A stretch of DNA of 64,000 nucleotides from Methylomagnum ishizawai (lineage in GTDB: Bacteria > Pseudomonadota > Gammaproteobacteria > Methylococcales > Methylococcaceae): the NCBI RefSeq assembly GCF_019670005.1, contig NZ_AP019783.1, positions 3,436,150-3,500,149 of the forward strand, written 5' to 3'. The stretch's first letter is position 1. The number at the start of each line of letters is the position of its first letter. A model generated the notes under the pieces. It was not told where the DNA came from and searched no databases. It saw only the letters and a program-made list of their open reading frames with translations. Shown here in pieces: positions 28,091 to 37,132 of this stretch. The position numbers were made by a program, and so were the translations under genes.

Positions 28091-30409
28091 CTACAGCACC
28101 TTCTTGAACCGCTCCAACAACACCGTCTGCGCCTCCACCCCCGGCGAATCCTCGACCGGCTCCACCCGCTGGTAAGTCCCATCCGGCCCCAAGCGCCACG
28201 CCTGGGAGTCGTCCCTGAGATAAAGCTCCAAATCGTCGCGGATGCGGTCGGCCAGCTTCTTGTTCTCGATGGGGAAGCACGCCTCCACCCGGCGGAACAT
28301 ATTGCGCGGCAGGAAATCGGCGCTGGCGGCGTACAGCTCGGGGGCACCGCCGTTCTCGAAGCTATAGATGCGGCTGTGTTCCAGGAAGCGCCCGATCAGG
28401 GAACGCACCTCGATCTTGTCCGACACGCCCGCGACCCCAGGCCGCAAACAACAAATCCCACGCACGATCAGCTTGATCTCCACCCCGGCCATGGAGGCCC
28501 GGTAGAGCGCCTGGATCAATTGCGGCTCGGCCACGGCGTTGACCTTGGCCACGATCCGGGCCGGACGCCCGGCCTGGGCGTGTTCGGCCTCGCGCTGTAT
28601 TTTCTTCAACAAGGATTGATGCAGGCTGAACGGCGATTGCAATAGCTTGTTGAGCTTGCCCATCTTGCCGAGGCTGGTGAGTTGCACGAACACCTTGCGC
28701 ACGTCCTCGCCCAATTCCTGGTCCGCCGTCAGCAGGCCGTAGTCGGTATAGGTCCGCGCCGTCCGGGGATGGTAGTTGCCGGTGGACAGATGGGTGTAAT
28801 AGCGCAGTCGCTTGCCCTCGCGGCGCAGGATGGAAATCAGCTTGCCATGGGTCTTGTAGCCGACGATGCCGTACACCACCTGCGCCCCGGCCTCCTGCAA
28901 GCGGGTGGCGAGCGAGATATTGGCCTTCTCGTCGAACCGCGCCCTGAGTTCCACCACCACGGTGACTTCCTTGCCCGCCCGCGCCGCCTTCATCAAGGCT
29001 TCCACGAAGGGCGAATTGGGTCCGGTGCGGTAGAGGGTCTGGCGGATGGCGACCACCTGCGGATCGTCGGCGGCCTGCCGCAGCAATTCGATAATGGGCG
29101 CGAAGGATTCATAGGGGTGCTGCATCAGGATATCCTGCTTGCGGATCGCCTCGAACAAATCGCGCCCGCCCGTCACCGAGGTCGGAATCCCGGCGGTGAA
29201 GGCCGGATATTTGAGGTCGGGCCGGTCGATCAGGTCGTAGACCTCGCGCACCCGGCTGAGGTTGACCAGCCCATCGACCTTGTACAGCCGGTCGACGCTC
29301 AGGCCGAACCGGCTCAGGAGGTAATCGATCAGGCTGTCCGGGCAGTTGTCGGCCACCTCGATACGCACCTCGTCGCCGTAGTTGCGGCTGCTCAATTCGC
29401 CTTCCAAGGCCCGCAGCAAATCGTCGATTTCCTCCTCGTCCAGGTACATCTCGCTGTTGCGGGTGACGCGGAACTGGTAGCAGCCGCGCACCTTCATCCC
29501 GTTGAGGAGTTCGTCCACGAAATTGTGGATGATGGAGGACAGGAACACGAAATCGTGGGGACCGCTATCGGTTTCGCCCGGCGGCAGTTGGATGATGCGC
29601 GGCAGGGAGCGCGGCGCTTGCAGGATGGCCAGTTCGATATCGCGCCCGAAGGCATCCTTGCCCGACAGCGGGATGATGAAATTCAGGCTCTTGTTGAGGA
29701 TGCGCGGGAAGGGATGGGCCGGGTCCAGGCCGATGGGGCTGAGGATCGGCAGCAATTCCTCCTCGAAATATTGCTTGAGCCAGGCCTGTTGCGACTCGTT
29801 CCAGCCGCCACGGCGGATGAAGCGGATGTTTTGCTCGGCCAGCAAGGGCAGGATGACCTGGTTCAACACCCGGTATTGCTCGGCCACCAGTTCGTGGGCG
29901 CCGGCGCTGATGGCGGCGAGGGCTTCCTGTGGCGTGAGGTGGTCGGGTCCGGTGCGGACCGCGCCGAGTTCGGCCCGTTGGATCAGGCCCGCCGCGCGGA
30001 CCTCGAAGAATTCGTCCAGGTTGGAGCAGGAGATGCACAGGAAATTGAGCCGCTCCAACAGGGGCACGCGGTCGTCCTTGGCTTGCTCCAGCACGCGGCG
30101 GTTGAATTCCAGAAGGCTCAATTCCTGGTTGATGTACCAGCGGCCATCGGTCAGGTCCACCATGCCGCCCTCCTCGCCCAGGGTTTTGCGCTCGGAGCGG
30201 AGGTCGGGGGATTCGGGATGGTCTTCCATATCGCCGATCATGTACTTGGCGGCGCGGATCATACGTGTGGCCTTGGTTTTGCTGAGTCCGGGGATTTTGA
30301 GCAATTGCTCGACATGGGCGGTGGCGAGTTCCTCGACCGAGAAGATGCCATGCTCCGCGAGGCTGGCGCGGGTGGACTTACTGATGCCTTTGACGTTGTT
30401 GATAATCAA
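28091..30409 (-). CDS. ppk1: Polyphosphate kinase 1 with N-terminal helix-hairpin-helix domain
   Basis: This 772-residue protein reversibly makes polyphosphate from ATP. The canonical PPK1 begins near residue 88 (DGRWYINQELSLLEFNRRVL) and continues through the N, head and phospholipase-D-like C1/C2 domains. The autophosphorylated His is in YTHLSTGNYHPRTARTYTD, read as THLSTGNYHPRT; a second site lies in the block ending YAASADFLPRNM. What is odd is residues 1-60, which form two helix-hairpin-helix-like motifs (VKGISKSTRASLAEHG and LLKIPGLSKTKATRMIRAA), a fold typical of DNA-binding proteins. The TTG start at 30409 has GGAG 7 bases upstream. An internal ATG at 30163 would give a plain PPK1, so the fusion depends on the start used. 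Confidence 0.95.
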   Translation of the reverse strand: MIINNVKGISKSTRASLAEHGIFSVEELATAHVEQLLKIPGLSKTKATRMIRAAKYMIGDMEDHPESPDLRSERKTLGEEGGMVDLTDGRWYINQELSLLEFNRRVLEQAKDDRVPLLERLNFLCISCSNLDEFFEVRAAGLIQRAELGAVRTGPDHLTPQEALAAISAGAHELVAEQYRVLNQVILPLLAEQNIRFIRRGGWNESQQAWLKQYFEEELLPILSPIGLDPAHPFPRILNKSLNFIIPLSGKDAFGRDIELAILQAPRSLPRIIQLPPGETDSGPHDFVFLSSIIHNFVDELLNGMKVRGCYQFRVTRNSEMYLDEEEIDDLLRALEGELSSRNYGDEVRIEVADNCPDSLIDYLLSRFGLSVDRLYKVDGLVNLSRVREVYDLIDRPDLKYPAFTAGIPTSVTGGRDLFEAIRKQDILMQHPYESFAPIIELLRQAADDPQVVAIRQTLYRTGPNSPFVEALMKAARAGKEVTVVVELRARFDEKANISLATRLQEAGAQVVYGIVGYKTHGKLISILRREGKRLRYYTHLSTGNYHPRTARTYTDYGLLTADQELGEDVRKVFVQLTSLGKMGKLNKLLQSPFSLHQSLLKKIQREAEHAQAGRPARIVAKVNAVAEPQLIQALYRASMAGVEIKLIVRGICCLRPGVAGVSDKIEVRSLIGRFLEHSRIYSFENGGAPELYAASADFLPRNMFRRVEACFPIENKKLADRIRDDLELYLRDDSQAWRLGPDGTYQRVEPVEDSPGVEAQTVLLERFKKVL

Positions 30410-30696
30410 GCTGCGGCTCCGCTCTAGGGGTGGATTCGGGCAGCATCATAACCCAGCGCCGGGCCGGTGAGGGCTTGTGTCGCCCACACGCGGCGCGGCG
30501 GAATACGGGTTTATCAACCCATGCCCCCGGCCTCCCGGATGCCGCCGCGTTCCAGCCGGACCACGGCCCTACCGCGCGTCCGGAATACCGGCCCGGCCCC
30601 CTTTGACAGGAACCAGCCCCCTCCCGAGAATAACGCCCTCCATCCATCCCGCGCCCCAAACCGGGGGCAAGCTCACACGACCCCGAGGAAATATCG

Positions 30697-31365
30697 ATGA
30701 ACAAATGGGCATGGCAAGGCTTACTGGCGCTGACCCTGGTCTGTGCGCTGCCGCCCTTCCCCGCCGCCGCCGAAACCTCCCCCGCGCCCACCGTGGCCCC
30801 CGACAACCCGCCCATCCCCCTGATGCTGAACGGCACCACCATCATGGTGTTCCGCAGCCCGTTCATGGGACTGTCCCCCGCCGAGCGGGCCGAGGGCGCG
30901 AAAAAACGCCTCCAGGAGTTCCTGCAAACATACGGCTACGACGAGATCGGTGTCGGCTCCACCCCGCAAGGCCCCTCGGTCACCATCCACGAGGACATCA
31001 TGTTCGTGGTGACGCCCGGCGATATCCGCGATGTTCCCGGCGCCAACCTGCGTACCACCGCCGAGCAAGCCGCCGAGGCGCTGCGCAGCCTGGAATCCCA
31101 GGAGCGGATGGAGGCTTTCAAGAGCAAGGTCACTGGTTTCAAGGTCAGCACCAAATGGATATTGATCCTGGTCGGTGTCGCCGGGGCCATGGTCGGGGGA
31201 CTTTATTTCCTCAAATCCCGCTATCTCGGCGGCGACCCCGGCTCGCTGGAATGTCCGCGTTGCGGCAACGAGTCCTCCGTCGAGTACGAGGAAGAACCCT
31301 CGTCCTTCCGGGTCATCTACAAATACCACTGCCGCGCCTGCGACTACCGCTGGTACAGCCCGTAA
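30697..31365 (+). CDS. Membrane protein: MscS-type sensor-like domain, one TM, zinc ribbon
   Basis: This 222-residue protein has a signal peptide (residues 1-25) and a periplasmic domain (about 38-140). MLNGTTIMVFRS and LSPAERAEGAKKRLQEF resemble the periplasmic N-terminal domain found ahead of many MscS-family channels. One TM helix follows at about 153-173. The cytoplasmic tail carries CPRCGNE (Cys186, Cys189) and CRACDYRW (Cys212, Cys215), a zinc-ribbon pattern. No channel pore or enzyme is present, so a sensor or anchoring role is the simplest reading. GAGGAAA precedes the ATG with good spacing. It is divergent from ppk1, 287 bases apart, and followed by the LPS genes. No family name is recognised for the whole protein. 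Confidence 0.75.
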   Translation: MNKWAWQGLLALTLVCALPPFPAAAETSPAPTVAPDNPPIPLMLNGTTIMVFRSPFMGLSPAERAEGAKKRLQEFLQTYGYDEIGVGSTPQGPSVTIHEDIMFVVTPGDIRDVPGANLRTTAEQAAEALRSLESQERMEAFKSKVTGFKVSTKWILILVGVAGAMVGGLYFLKSRYLGGDPGSLECPRCGNESSVEYEEEPSSFRVIYKYHCRACDYRWYSP

Positions 31366-31573
31366 TGCCAAATCCCCTTCCATCCATGCGATCCCGGCCT
31401 CGACCCACCGGCAGGATCGACAGGATTTATACGCCGAACCAGCGGGTTGACGCGGCTCCGTCCCGTGTTTCCTGTCCAGCCCGCCGAATCGATAGGTGAA
31501 TAGGTGACAAGGCCCAAGCCCCCACCCGCCCGTTCATGGCATAATCCGCGCTTTTGATCGTCCGCCCCTCCCG

Positions 31574-32584
31574 ATGAGCCCGCCCCCGGAACACCGCCGC
31601 GCCCCGCCCCCCGCCGATGCCGAGACCCTGTGCCGCATGGCCCGCAAGGTCATCGCCACCGAGGCCGAGGCGGTCGCGGCCCTGGCCGGACGCATCGACG
31701 CGGGCTTTGTCGCCGCCTGCCAAACCATGCTGGCCTGCCGGGGCCGGGTGGTCGTCACCGGCATGGGCAAATCCGGGCATATCGCGGGCAAGATCGCCGC
31801 CACCCTGGCCAGCACCGGCACCCCGGCGTTCTTCGTGCATCCGGGCGAGGCCAGCCATGGCGACCTGGGCATGATCACCCGCGAGGATGTGGTGCTGGCC
31901 CTGTCGCATTCCGGCGAATCCTTGGAAATCCTCACCATCCTGCCCTTGCTCAAGCGCCTGGGCGTGCCCTTGATCGCCATGACCGGCCAGCCCGCCTCCA
32001 CCCTGGCCCGGCAGGCCGACGCCCATCTCCATACCGGCGTGGCCGAGGAAGCCTGCCCCTTGGGCCTGGCCCCGACCTCCAGCACCACCGCCGCCCTCGC
32101 CATGGGCGACGCCCTGGCGGTGGCCCTGCTCGAAGCCCGCGGCTTCACCGAGGAGGATTTCGCCTTCTCCCATCCGGGCGGGAGCCTGGGGCGGCGCTTG
32201 TTGGTGCGGGTGCGCGACATCATGCACACGGGCGCGGAAATCCCCTGGGTACCGGAACACGCCCTGGTGCTGGACGCGGTGCTGGAAATGACCGCCAAGA
32301 ACCTCGGGATGACCGCCATCGTCGATGCCGGACAACGGGTGCTGGGCATCTTCACCGATGGCGATCTGCGGCGGCTGCTGGAAAAGGCGGGCGATATCCA
32401 TGCCGTCCCGGTGGCGGCGGCGATGACGCGGACCTGCACCCGCGTGACGGCGGACCGCTTGGCGGCGGAGACGGTCAGGATCATGGAAGGCAAGCGCATC
32501 AACGCCTTGCTGGTGGTGGACGAGGCGGGACGCTTGATCGGCGCCCTCAATATGCACGATTTACTCAGGGCCGGGGTGCTTTGA
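31574..32584 (+). CDS. kdsD: D-arabinose-5-phosphate isomerase
   Basis: This 336-residue enzyme converts ribulose-5-phosphate to arabinose-5-phosphate, the first step to Kdo of lipid A core. An N-terminal SIS domain shows [29 protein letters not shown], read as [17 protein letters not shown], plus SHSGESLEI and [11 protein letters not shown]. Two CBS domains (about 215-336) follow, with [11 protein letters not shown]. It begins the kdsD-kdsC-lptC-lptA-lptB-rpoN block, and its TGA overlaps the kdsC ATG by one base. The N-terminal 20 Pro-rich residues are unusual, and a start at the Met in CRMARKV would also be possible. Confidence 0.96.
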   Translation: MSPPPEHRRAPPPADAETLCRMARKVIATEAEAVAALAGRIDAGFVAACQTMLACRGRVVVTGMGKSGHIAGKIAATLASTGTPAFFVHPGEASHGDLGMITREDVVLALSHSGESLEILTILPLLKRLGVPLIAMTGQPASTLARQADAHLHTGVAEEACPLGLAPTSSTTAALAMGDALAVALLEARGFTEEDFAFSHPGGSLGRRLLVRVRDIMHTGAEIPWVPEHALVLDAVLEMTAKNLGMTAIVDAGQRVLGIFTDGDLRRLLEKAGDIHAVPVAAAMTRTCTRVTADRLAAETVRIMEGKRINALLVVDEAGRLIGALNMHDLLRAGVL

Positions 32585-33120
32585 TGCCGGAAACAGCGAG
32601 ACAGGCCGCCTTGCGGCGGGCCGCGAACATCCGCTTGGCGATTTTCGATGTGGATGGGGTGTTGACCGATGGCCGCTTGTTCTTCGACAGCGAAGGGCGG
32701 GAATACAAGACCTTCCACGCCCGCGACGGCCTGGGGCTCAAGCTCCTGCGCCGGAGCGGGGTCGAGACCGCCGTGATTTCCGGGCGCTCATCCCCCATCG
32801 TGGCCCGGCGCATGGCCAGCCTCGATATCGCCCATGTCCACCAGGGCTGCGAGGACAAGCTGGCGGTGTTCGGGCAACTGCTGGCGGAACTCAAGCTGGA
32901 ACCCGAACAAGTGGCCCATGTCGGCGACGATTGGATCGACCTGCCCTTGCTGCGGCGGGTGGGCTTGGCGGTGGCGGTGGCCGACGCCCATCCCGGCCTC
33001 CGGGAGCATGTCCATTGGACCACCCAAAACCCCGGCGGGCTGGGCGCGGCCCGCGAAGTCTGCGATCTCATCATGGAGGCCCAAGGCACGCTGCGGGGCA
33101 TATTGGACCGCTATTCCTGA
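32584..33120 (+). CDS. kdsC: 3-deoxy-D-manno-octulosonate 8-phosphate phosphatase
   Basis: This 178-residue HAD-superfamily phosphatase without a cap domain releases phosphate from Kdo-8-phosphate. Motif I is FDVDGVLTDG with both catalytic Asp residues, motif II is ISGRSSP, the Lys is in CEDKLAVF, and motif III is HVGDDWIDLPLLRRVG. The ATG overlaps the kdsD stop (TGATG). Length matches the short proteobacterial KdsC (188). lptC starts 4 bases after its stop. Confidence 0.97.
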   Translation: MPETARQAALRRAANIRLAIFDVDGVLTDGRLFFDSEGREYKTFHARDGLGLKLLRRSGVETAVISGRSSPIVARRMASLDIAHVHQGCEDKLAVFGQLLAELKLEPEQVAHVGDDWIDLPLLRRVGLAVAVADAHPGLREHVHWTTQNPGGLGAAREVCDLIMEAQGTLRGILDRYS

Positions 33121-33124
33121 ACCG

Positions 33125-33748
33125 ATGCCCAGCTTCAAAACCCTCGCGAGCTATCTCCTGCTCGGATCATTGGCCCTGCTCACCTGGTGGGGCGCGGAAT
33201 ACCTGGCTCCCAAGGAATTCAATCCATCCAAGCCCCCGGTGGGGAAGATCGATTACTATTCCAAGCACATCCGCCGCACCGTGATGGACACGACCGGACA
33301 TCCCAAGGAACTCCTGCTGGCCGAATCCCTGACCCATTACGAGAACGACAACCACACCGAACTCACCCACCCCGTCATGACGCTGTATTCCAGCAAGGGC
33401 CAGCCCTGGGTGATCCACGCCGACGCGGCGCTCCTGCCCAGCGAGGGCGAAACCATCTACCTGCAAGGCGAGGTGCTGGTGGAACGGGAAGGCGGCGACG
33501 ACAAAGGCAACCGGCCCATCCGCATCGAAACCACCGACGCCAGGGTCCAACCGGACAATAATTACGCGGAAACCGACACTTTCGTCCGGGTCTTGAGCGA
33601 GGGCGATACCCTGACCGGGGTCGGGGGCAAGGTGTGGTTCGGGGACGATCTCCGGTTCAATATCCTGTCCCAAGTCCGGCGGGTATCGATCCCCAAGGAA
33701 ACGCCGGATGCGGACGCCAAGGCCAAACGCGGCAGGTCCGGCGGATAA
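33125..33748 (+). CDS. lptC: LPS export system protein LptC
   Basis: This 207-residue bitopic inner-membrane protein links the LptBFG pump to the LptA bridge. A single N-terminal TM helix (about 5-24, TLASYLLLGSLALLTWWG) anchors a periplasmic beta-jellyroll (IDYYSKHIRRTVMDTTGHPKELL, read as PDYY-like IDYYSKHIRRT). The ATG at 33125 follows the kdsC stop by 4 bases. Sequence identity in this family is low; position between kdsC and lptA and the DYY-like motif support it. Confidence 0.93.
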   Translation: MPSFKTLASYLLLGSLALLTWWGAEYLAPKEFNPSKPPVGKIDYYSKHIRRTVMDTTGHPKELLLAESLTHYENDNHTELTHPVMTLYSSKGQPWVIHADAALLPSEGETIYLQGEVLVEREGGDDKGNRPIRIETTDARVQPDNNYAETDTFVRVLSEGDTLTGVGGKVWFGDDLRFNILSQVRRVSIPKETPDADAKAKRGRSGG

Positions 33749-33815
33749 AGCCATGCCCAGAGACCCCAATCCCCCCTCCACAGCGGACGGCAATCCCAAG
33801 CAGCAAGGTAAGACG

Positions 33816-34376
33816 ATGAACAAGATCAAACAAGGCGGTAATCCCAAGCTGTCCGGGTTGGCGCTCTTGGGCCTCATGGCCGCCGCCCAGCCCACCCCGG
33901 CCCTGGACAGCGACTCCAAACAACCCATGTATATCGAATCCGACACCGCCACCTACGACGAGAAGAAGGGCGAAACCGTCTACGTCGGCAATGTCAAAGC
34001 CACCCAAGGCAGCCTGGAGGTCTATGGCGACAAGATGACCGTCTACCAGAAGGACAACAAGACCGACAAGATCATCATCCTCGGAAGGCCGGCCCGGCTC
34101 AAGCAAAGGCCGGAAGGCGGCGACCAGGACATGCACGGCACCGGCCAGCGGGCCGATTATTTCCCCGAAACCGGCATCCTCATCCTCTACGACAAGGCCG
34201 TGACCTGGGAAGGCGAGGATATCAACATCAGCGAGCATGTGGTCCGCAGCGACCGTATCGAATACGACACCCGTAATTCGCTCTACAAGGCCGGCAACGC
34301 CAGCACCGGCAGCAAGCGCGTGCATGTCACCATCCTGCCCAAGAAAGAAGAAGACAGCGCCAGCCCCGCCCCATGA
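33816..34376 (+). CDS. lptA: LPS transport periplasmic protein LptA
   Basis: This 186-residue protein (E. coli 185) forms the periplasmic bridge that carries LPS to the outer membrane. The start at 33816 gives a signal peptide (MNKIKQGGNPKLSGLALLGL ending before the AL-D cleavage region) and follows AAGG; an in-frame ATG at 33753 would add 21 hydrophilic residues. The OstA-fold blocks are IESDTATYDEKKGETVYVG, read as IESDTATYDEKKG, and LEVYGDKMTVY. The stop overlaps the lptB ATG by 4 bases (ATGA), so the bridge and its ATPase are translationally coupled. Confidence 0.95.
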   Translation: MNKIKQGGNPKLSGLALLGLMAAAQPTPALDSDSKQPMYIESDTATYDEKKGETVYVGNVKATQGSLEVYGDKMTVYQKDNKTDKIIILGRPARLKQRPEGGDQDMHGTGQRADYFPETGILILYDKAVTWEGEDINISEHVVRSDRIEYDTRNSLYKAGNASTGSKRVHVTILPKKEEDSASPAP

Positions 34377-35098
34377 CCACCCTCACCGCCACCCAGCTCG
34401 CCAAGCGCTACAACCGCCGCAACGTCGTCGATGGCGTTTCCCTGAACATGCAGACCGGGGAAATCGTCGGCCTCCTAGGCCCCAACGGCGCGGGCAAGAC
34501 CACCAGCTTCTACATGATCGTCGGCCTCATCAGCCCGGACAGCGGCAATATCCAGATGGACGGGCGCGACATCACCCATTTGCCCATGCACTCGCGGGCC
34601 AAGCTCGGCATCGGCTACCTGCCGCAGGAGCCTTCGATCTTCCGCAAGCTCAGCGTGGCCGACAACCTCCGGTCGGTGCTGGAACTGCGCCAAGGCGTCG
34701 GGCGCAAGCAGCGCGAACAGATCATCGAGGAGCTATTGGACGAATTCAACATCGGCCATTTGCGCGAACAGCCCGCCATGGGGCTGTCGGGCGGCGAACG
34801 GCGGCGGGTCGAAATCGCCCGCGCCCTGGCCTGCGAACCGCAGTTCATGCTGCTGGACGAACCCTTCGCCGGGGTCGATCCCATTTCGATCATCGACATC
34901 CAAAAGATCATCGACCACCTCAGGCTGCGCGGCATCGGCATCCTCATCACCGAGCATAACGTCCGCGAAACCCTGGGCATTTGCAACCGGGCCTATGTCC
35001 TGGCCGGCGGCAAGGTGATCGCCGAGGGCACCGCCGAGGCCATCGTCGCCCACCCGGAAGTGCGGCAGCATTACCTCGGCGAAAACTTCTCGCTGTGA
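34373..35098 (+). CDS. lptB: LPS export ABC transporter ATP-binding protein LptB
   Basis: This 241-residue cytoplasmic ATPase powers LPS extraction with LptF and LptG, which are not encoded in the window. Walker A is GPNGAGKTTSF (about 38-48), the Q-loop lies near YLPQEPSIFRKL, the ABC signature is LSGGERRRVEIARAL, Walker B is FMLLDEPFAGVD and the switch His is in ITEHNVRETLG. RBS quality matters little because it overlaps lptA. rpoN follows after 102 bases with its own promoter signal. Confidence 0.98.
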   Translation: MTTLTATQLAKRYNRRNVVDGVSLNMQTGEIVGLLGPNGAGKTTSFYMIVGLISPDSGNIQMDGRDITHLPMHSRAKLGIGYLPQEPSIFRKLSVADNLRSVLELRQGVGRKQREQIIEELLDEFNIGHLREQPAMGLSGGERRRVEIARALACEPQFMLLDEPFAGVDPISIIDIQKIIDHLRLRGIGILITEHNVRETLGICNRAYVLAGGKVIAEGTAEAIVAHPEVRQHYLGENFSL

Positions 35099-35151
35099 AA
35101 CGCGGCTTTCGCGGCGGCTATACTAAAGTTAGAATGGGGCCAACAGAGAAA

Positions 35152-35167
35152 TGGTACGTCCATTGCT
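35152..35167 (+). promoter_or_regulatory. Candidate sigma-54 (RpoN) promoter upstream of rpoN
   Basis: TGGTACGTCCATTGCT matches the sigma-54 -24/-12 element (TGGCACG-N4-TTGCW) with one difference. GG at 35153-35154 and GC at 35165-35166 are separated by exactly 10 bases, the required spacing. Transcription would start near 35178, about 23 bases before the rpoN ATG. A TATACT at 35119-35124 farther upstream could be a sigma-70 -10 box. This implies autoregulation of rpoN; it is a sequence match only. Confidence 0.55.
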
Positions 35168-35200
35168 AGCCATATCATAACGGCACGGATTTTCAGCGAG

Positions 35201-36673
35201 ATGAAGCAGACCCTCCAACTCCGCCTCGGCCAACAACTCACCATGACCCCGCAATTGCAGCAAGCCATCAAGCTGCTGCAACTGTCGAGCCTGGACCTAC
35301 AACAAGAAATCCAGCAAGCCCTGGATTCCAACATGATGCTGGAAATGGCCGAGGACGAGGGCTTCTCCCCCCCGGAAGTCGTCCACGACCTCAGCGAGCC
35401 CAAATCCTCCGAGCCCGAACCCGAATACCGCGAACTCGGCAATATGGACGCCCCGGCGGACATCCCGCAGGAACTGGCGGTCGATTCCTCCTGGGACGAG
35501 GTCTACGACAACCTGCAAAGCTTCACGCCCGCCTCTTCCGGCGATTCCGACAACGACGACTTCCTGTTGCAGCGGGCACCGGCCCAGACCCTGCAAGACC
35601 TCTTGGTCTGGCAGATGGAGCTGACCAATTTCAGCGAAACCGATTACGCCATCGCCACCGCCATCATCGACAGCATCGACACCGACGGCTATCTGACCGC
35701 CCCCATCGCCGATATCCACCAAGGCTTGGCCAGCCAGATGCCCGGCCTGGAACTCGACGAAGTGAAGGCGGTCCTGCACCGGATACAGAGCTTCGATCCT
35801 CCCGGCGTCGCCGCCACCGACCTGGCCGATTGCCTCCGCATCCAACTCCTGCAATTGCCCGAGGACACCCCCTGGCGCAAGCAAGCCCTCAGCCTCGTCA
35901 CCCACCACCTCGATATCCTGGCGAAGAAAGACCTGAACCGGCTCAAGCGCAACCTGGACATCGACGACGAGGATTTGAACCACATCGTGGCCTTGATCCG
36001 CAGCTTGGAACCCAAGCCCGGCCGCCTCATCAACACCGGGGAATCGCAGTACATCATCCCCGATGTGTTCGTGTTCCGGCAGGGCGAACAATGGATCGTG
36101 ACCCTCAACCCGGATATAGCGCCCAAGCTCAGGATCAATCCCTTCTACTCCAACATGATCAAACGGGCCGATTCCAGCTCGGACAACGTGACCATGAAGA
36201 ACCATCTGCAGGAAGCCCGCTGGTTCATCAAGAGCCTGCAAAGCCGCAACGAAACCCTGCTGAAAGTGGCCCGCTCCATCGTCGAGCGCCAGAAGGAATT
36301 CCTCGACTACGGCGAAACCGCCATGAAACCCCTGGTCCTGCGCGACATCGCCGAGGAAGTCGGGATGCACGAATCGACCATTTCCAGGGTCACCACCCAG
36401 AAATACATCCACACACCCAACGGGGTGTTCGAGTTCAAATATTTCTTCTCCAGCCACGTCTCGACCAACGCCGGCGGCGAATGCTCGGCCACGGCGATCA
36501 AGGCGTTCCTGCGCGAGATCGTCGACCAGGAAGACCCGGCCAAACCCCTGAGCGACGATGTGATTTCCAAGAAGCTGAAGGAGCGCGGCATCAACGTCGC
36601 CCGCCGCACCATCGCCAAATACCGGGAAGCCATGGCGATCCCGCCCTCCAACGAACGCAAACGGGTGTTCTAA
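35201..36673 (+). CDS. rpoN: RNA polymerase sigma-54 factor
   Basis: This 490-residue sigma-54 has Region I rich in Gln and Leu (LQLRLGQQLTMTPQLQQAIKLLQL, starting MKQTLQLRLGQQL). An acidic Region II, a core-binding domain, an HTH (LRDIAEEVGMHESTISRVT) and the C-terminal RpoN box ARRTIAKYREAM, which reads the -24 element, follow. Length is slightly above E. coli RpoN (477). The start is fixed by the conserved N-terminus although the Shine-Dalgarno is weak. The downstream order is rpoN-hpf-rapZ; ptsN and npr, usual in this locus, are missing. Confidence 0.98.
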   Translation: MKQTLQLRLGQQLTMTPQLQQAIKLLQLSSLDLQQEIQQALDSNMMLEMAEDEGFSPPEVVHDLSEPKSSEPEPEYRELGNMDAPADIPQELAVDSSWDEVYDNLQSFTPASSGDSDNDDFLLQRAPAQTLQDLLVWQMELTNFSETDYAIATAIIDSIDTDGYLTAPIADIHQGLASQMPGLELDEVKAVLHRIQSFDPPGVAATDLADCLRIQLLQLPEDTPWRKQALSLVTHHLDILAKKDLNRLKRNLDIDDEDLNHIVALIRSLEPKPGRLINTGESQYIIPDVFVFRQGEQWIVTLNPDIAPKLRINPFYSNMIKRADSSSDNVTMKNHLQEARWFIKSLQSRNETLLKVARSIVERQKEFLDYGETAMKPLVLRDIAEEVGMHESTISRVTTQKYIHTPNGVFEFKYFFSSHVSTNAGGECSATAIKAFLREIVDQEDPAKPLSDDVISKKLKERGINVARRTIAKYREAMAIPPSNERKRVF

Positions 36674-36723
36674 GTCACACAAGGAACCCCGATCAACCCG
36701 GCGCGGACGCACGCGCCACCCAC

Positions 36724-36748
36724 CCTCCCGCGCCGAACCTGCGGGAGG
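36724..36748 (+). terminator. 8-bp stem-loop between rpoN and hpf
   Basis: CCTCCCGC (36724-36731) and GCGGGAGG (36741-36748) pair perfectly around a 9-base loop. There is no T-run. It could be a weak terminator or an RNA processing site separating rpoN from hpf. Confidence 0.45.
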
Positions 36749-36773
36749 CCGATTCCATCAACCGAGACCCACT

Positions 36774-37061
36774 ATGCAAATCCAAATCACCGGCCACCAC
36801 ATCGAAGTCACCGACTCCATCAAGAACTACGTGAACGAGAAGTTCGCCAAACTGGAGCGCCATTTCGACCAAGTCATCGACATCCATGTCATCCTGGAAG
36901 TGGAAAAGCTGGCCCAGAAGGCCGAGGCCACGGTGCAGGTCAACGGCAACAAGCTGTTCGCCGAGGACACCCAGGAAAACCTCTACGCCGCCATCGACAA
37001 CCTGATCGACAAGCTCGACCGCCAAGTCCTCAAGCACAAGGACAAAACCCAGAATCATTGA
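36774..37061 (+). CDS. hpf: Ribosome hibernation promoting factor (short form)
   Basis: This 95-residue protein is the short HPF, which promotes formation of inactive 100S ribosomes in stationary phase. The fold signature is IQITGHHIEVTDSIKNYVNEKFAKLERHF, read as ITGHHIEVTDSIKNYV, followed by acidic and basic alternation in KAEATVQVNGNKLFAED and DMYAAIDxL-like YAAIDNLIDKLDRQ. Its place after rpoN is conserved across gammaproteobacteria. The Shine-Dalgarno is weak. Confidence 0.95.
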   Translation: MQIQITGHHIEVTDSIKNYVNEKFAKLERHFDQVIDIHVILEVEKLAQKAEATVQVNGNKLFAEDTQENLYAAIDNLIDKLDRQVLKHKDKTQNH

Positions 37062-37079
37062 TAAGCTAGCCCGCGACCG

Positions 37080-37103
37080 CCGCCCCGGCCCCCGCCGGGG
37101 CGG
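37080..37103 (+). terminator. 9-bp GC stem-loop between hpf and rapZ
   Basis: CCGCCCCGG (37080-37088) pairs with CCGGGGCGG (37095-37103) around a 6-base loop, 18 bases after the hpf stop. It lacks a T-run, and read-through into rapZ is likely. Confidence 0.45.
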
Positions 37104-37132
37104 GCACCTCCCCCAACCTAGCGACCCCCGCC

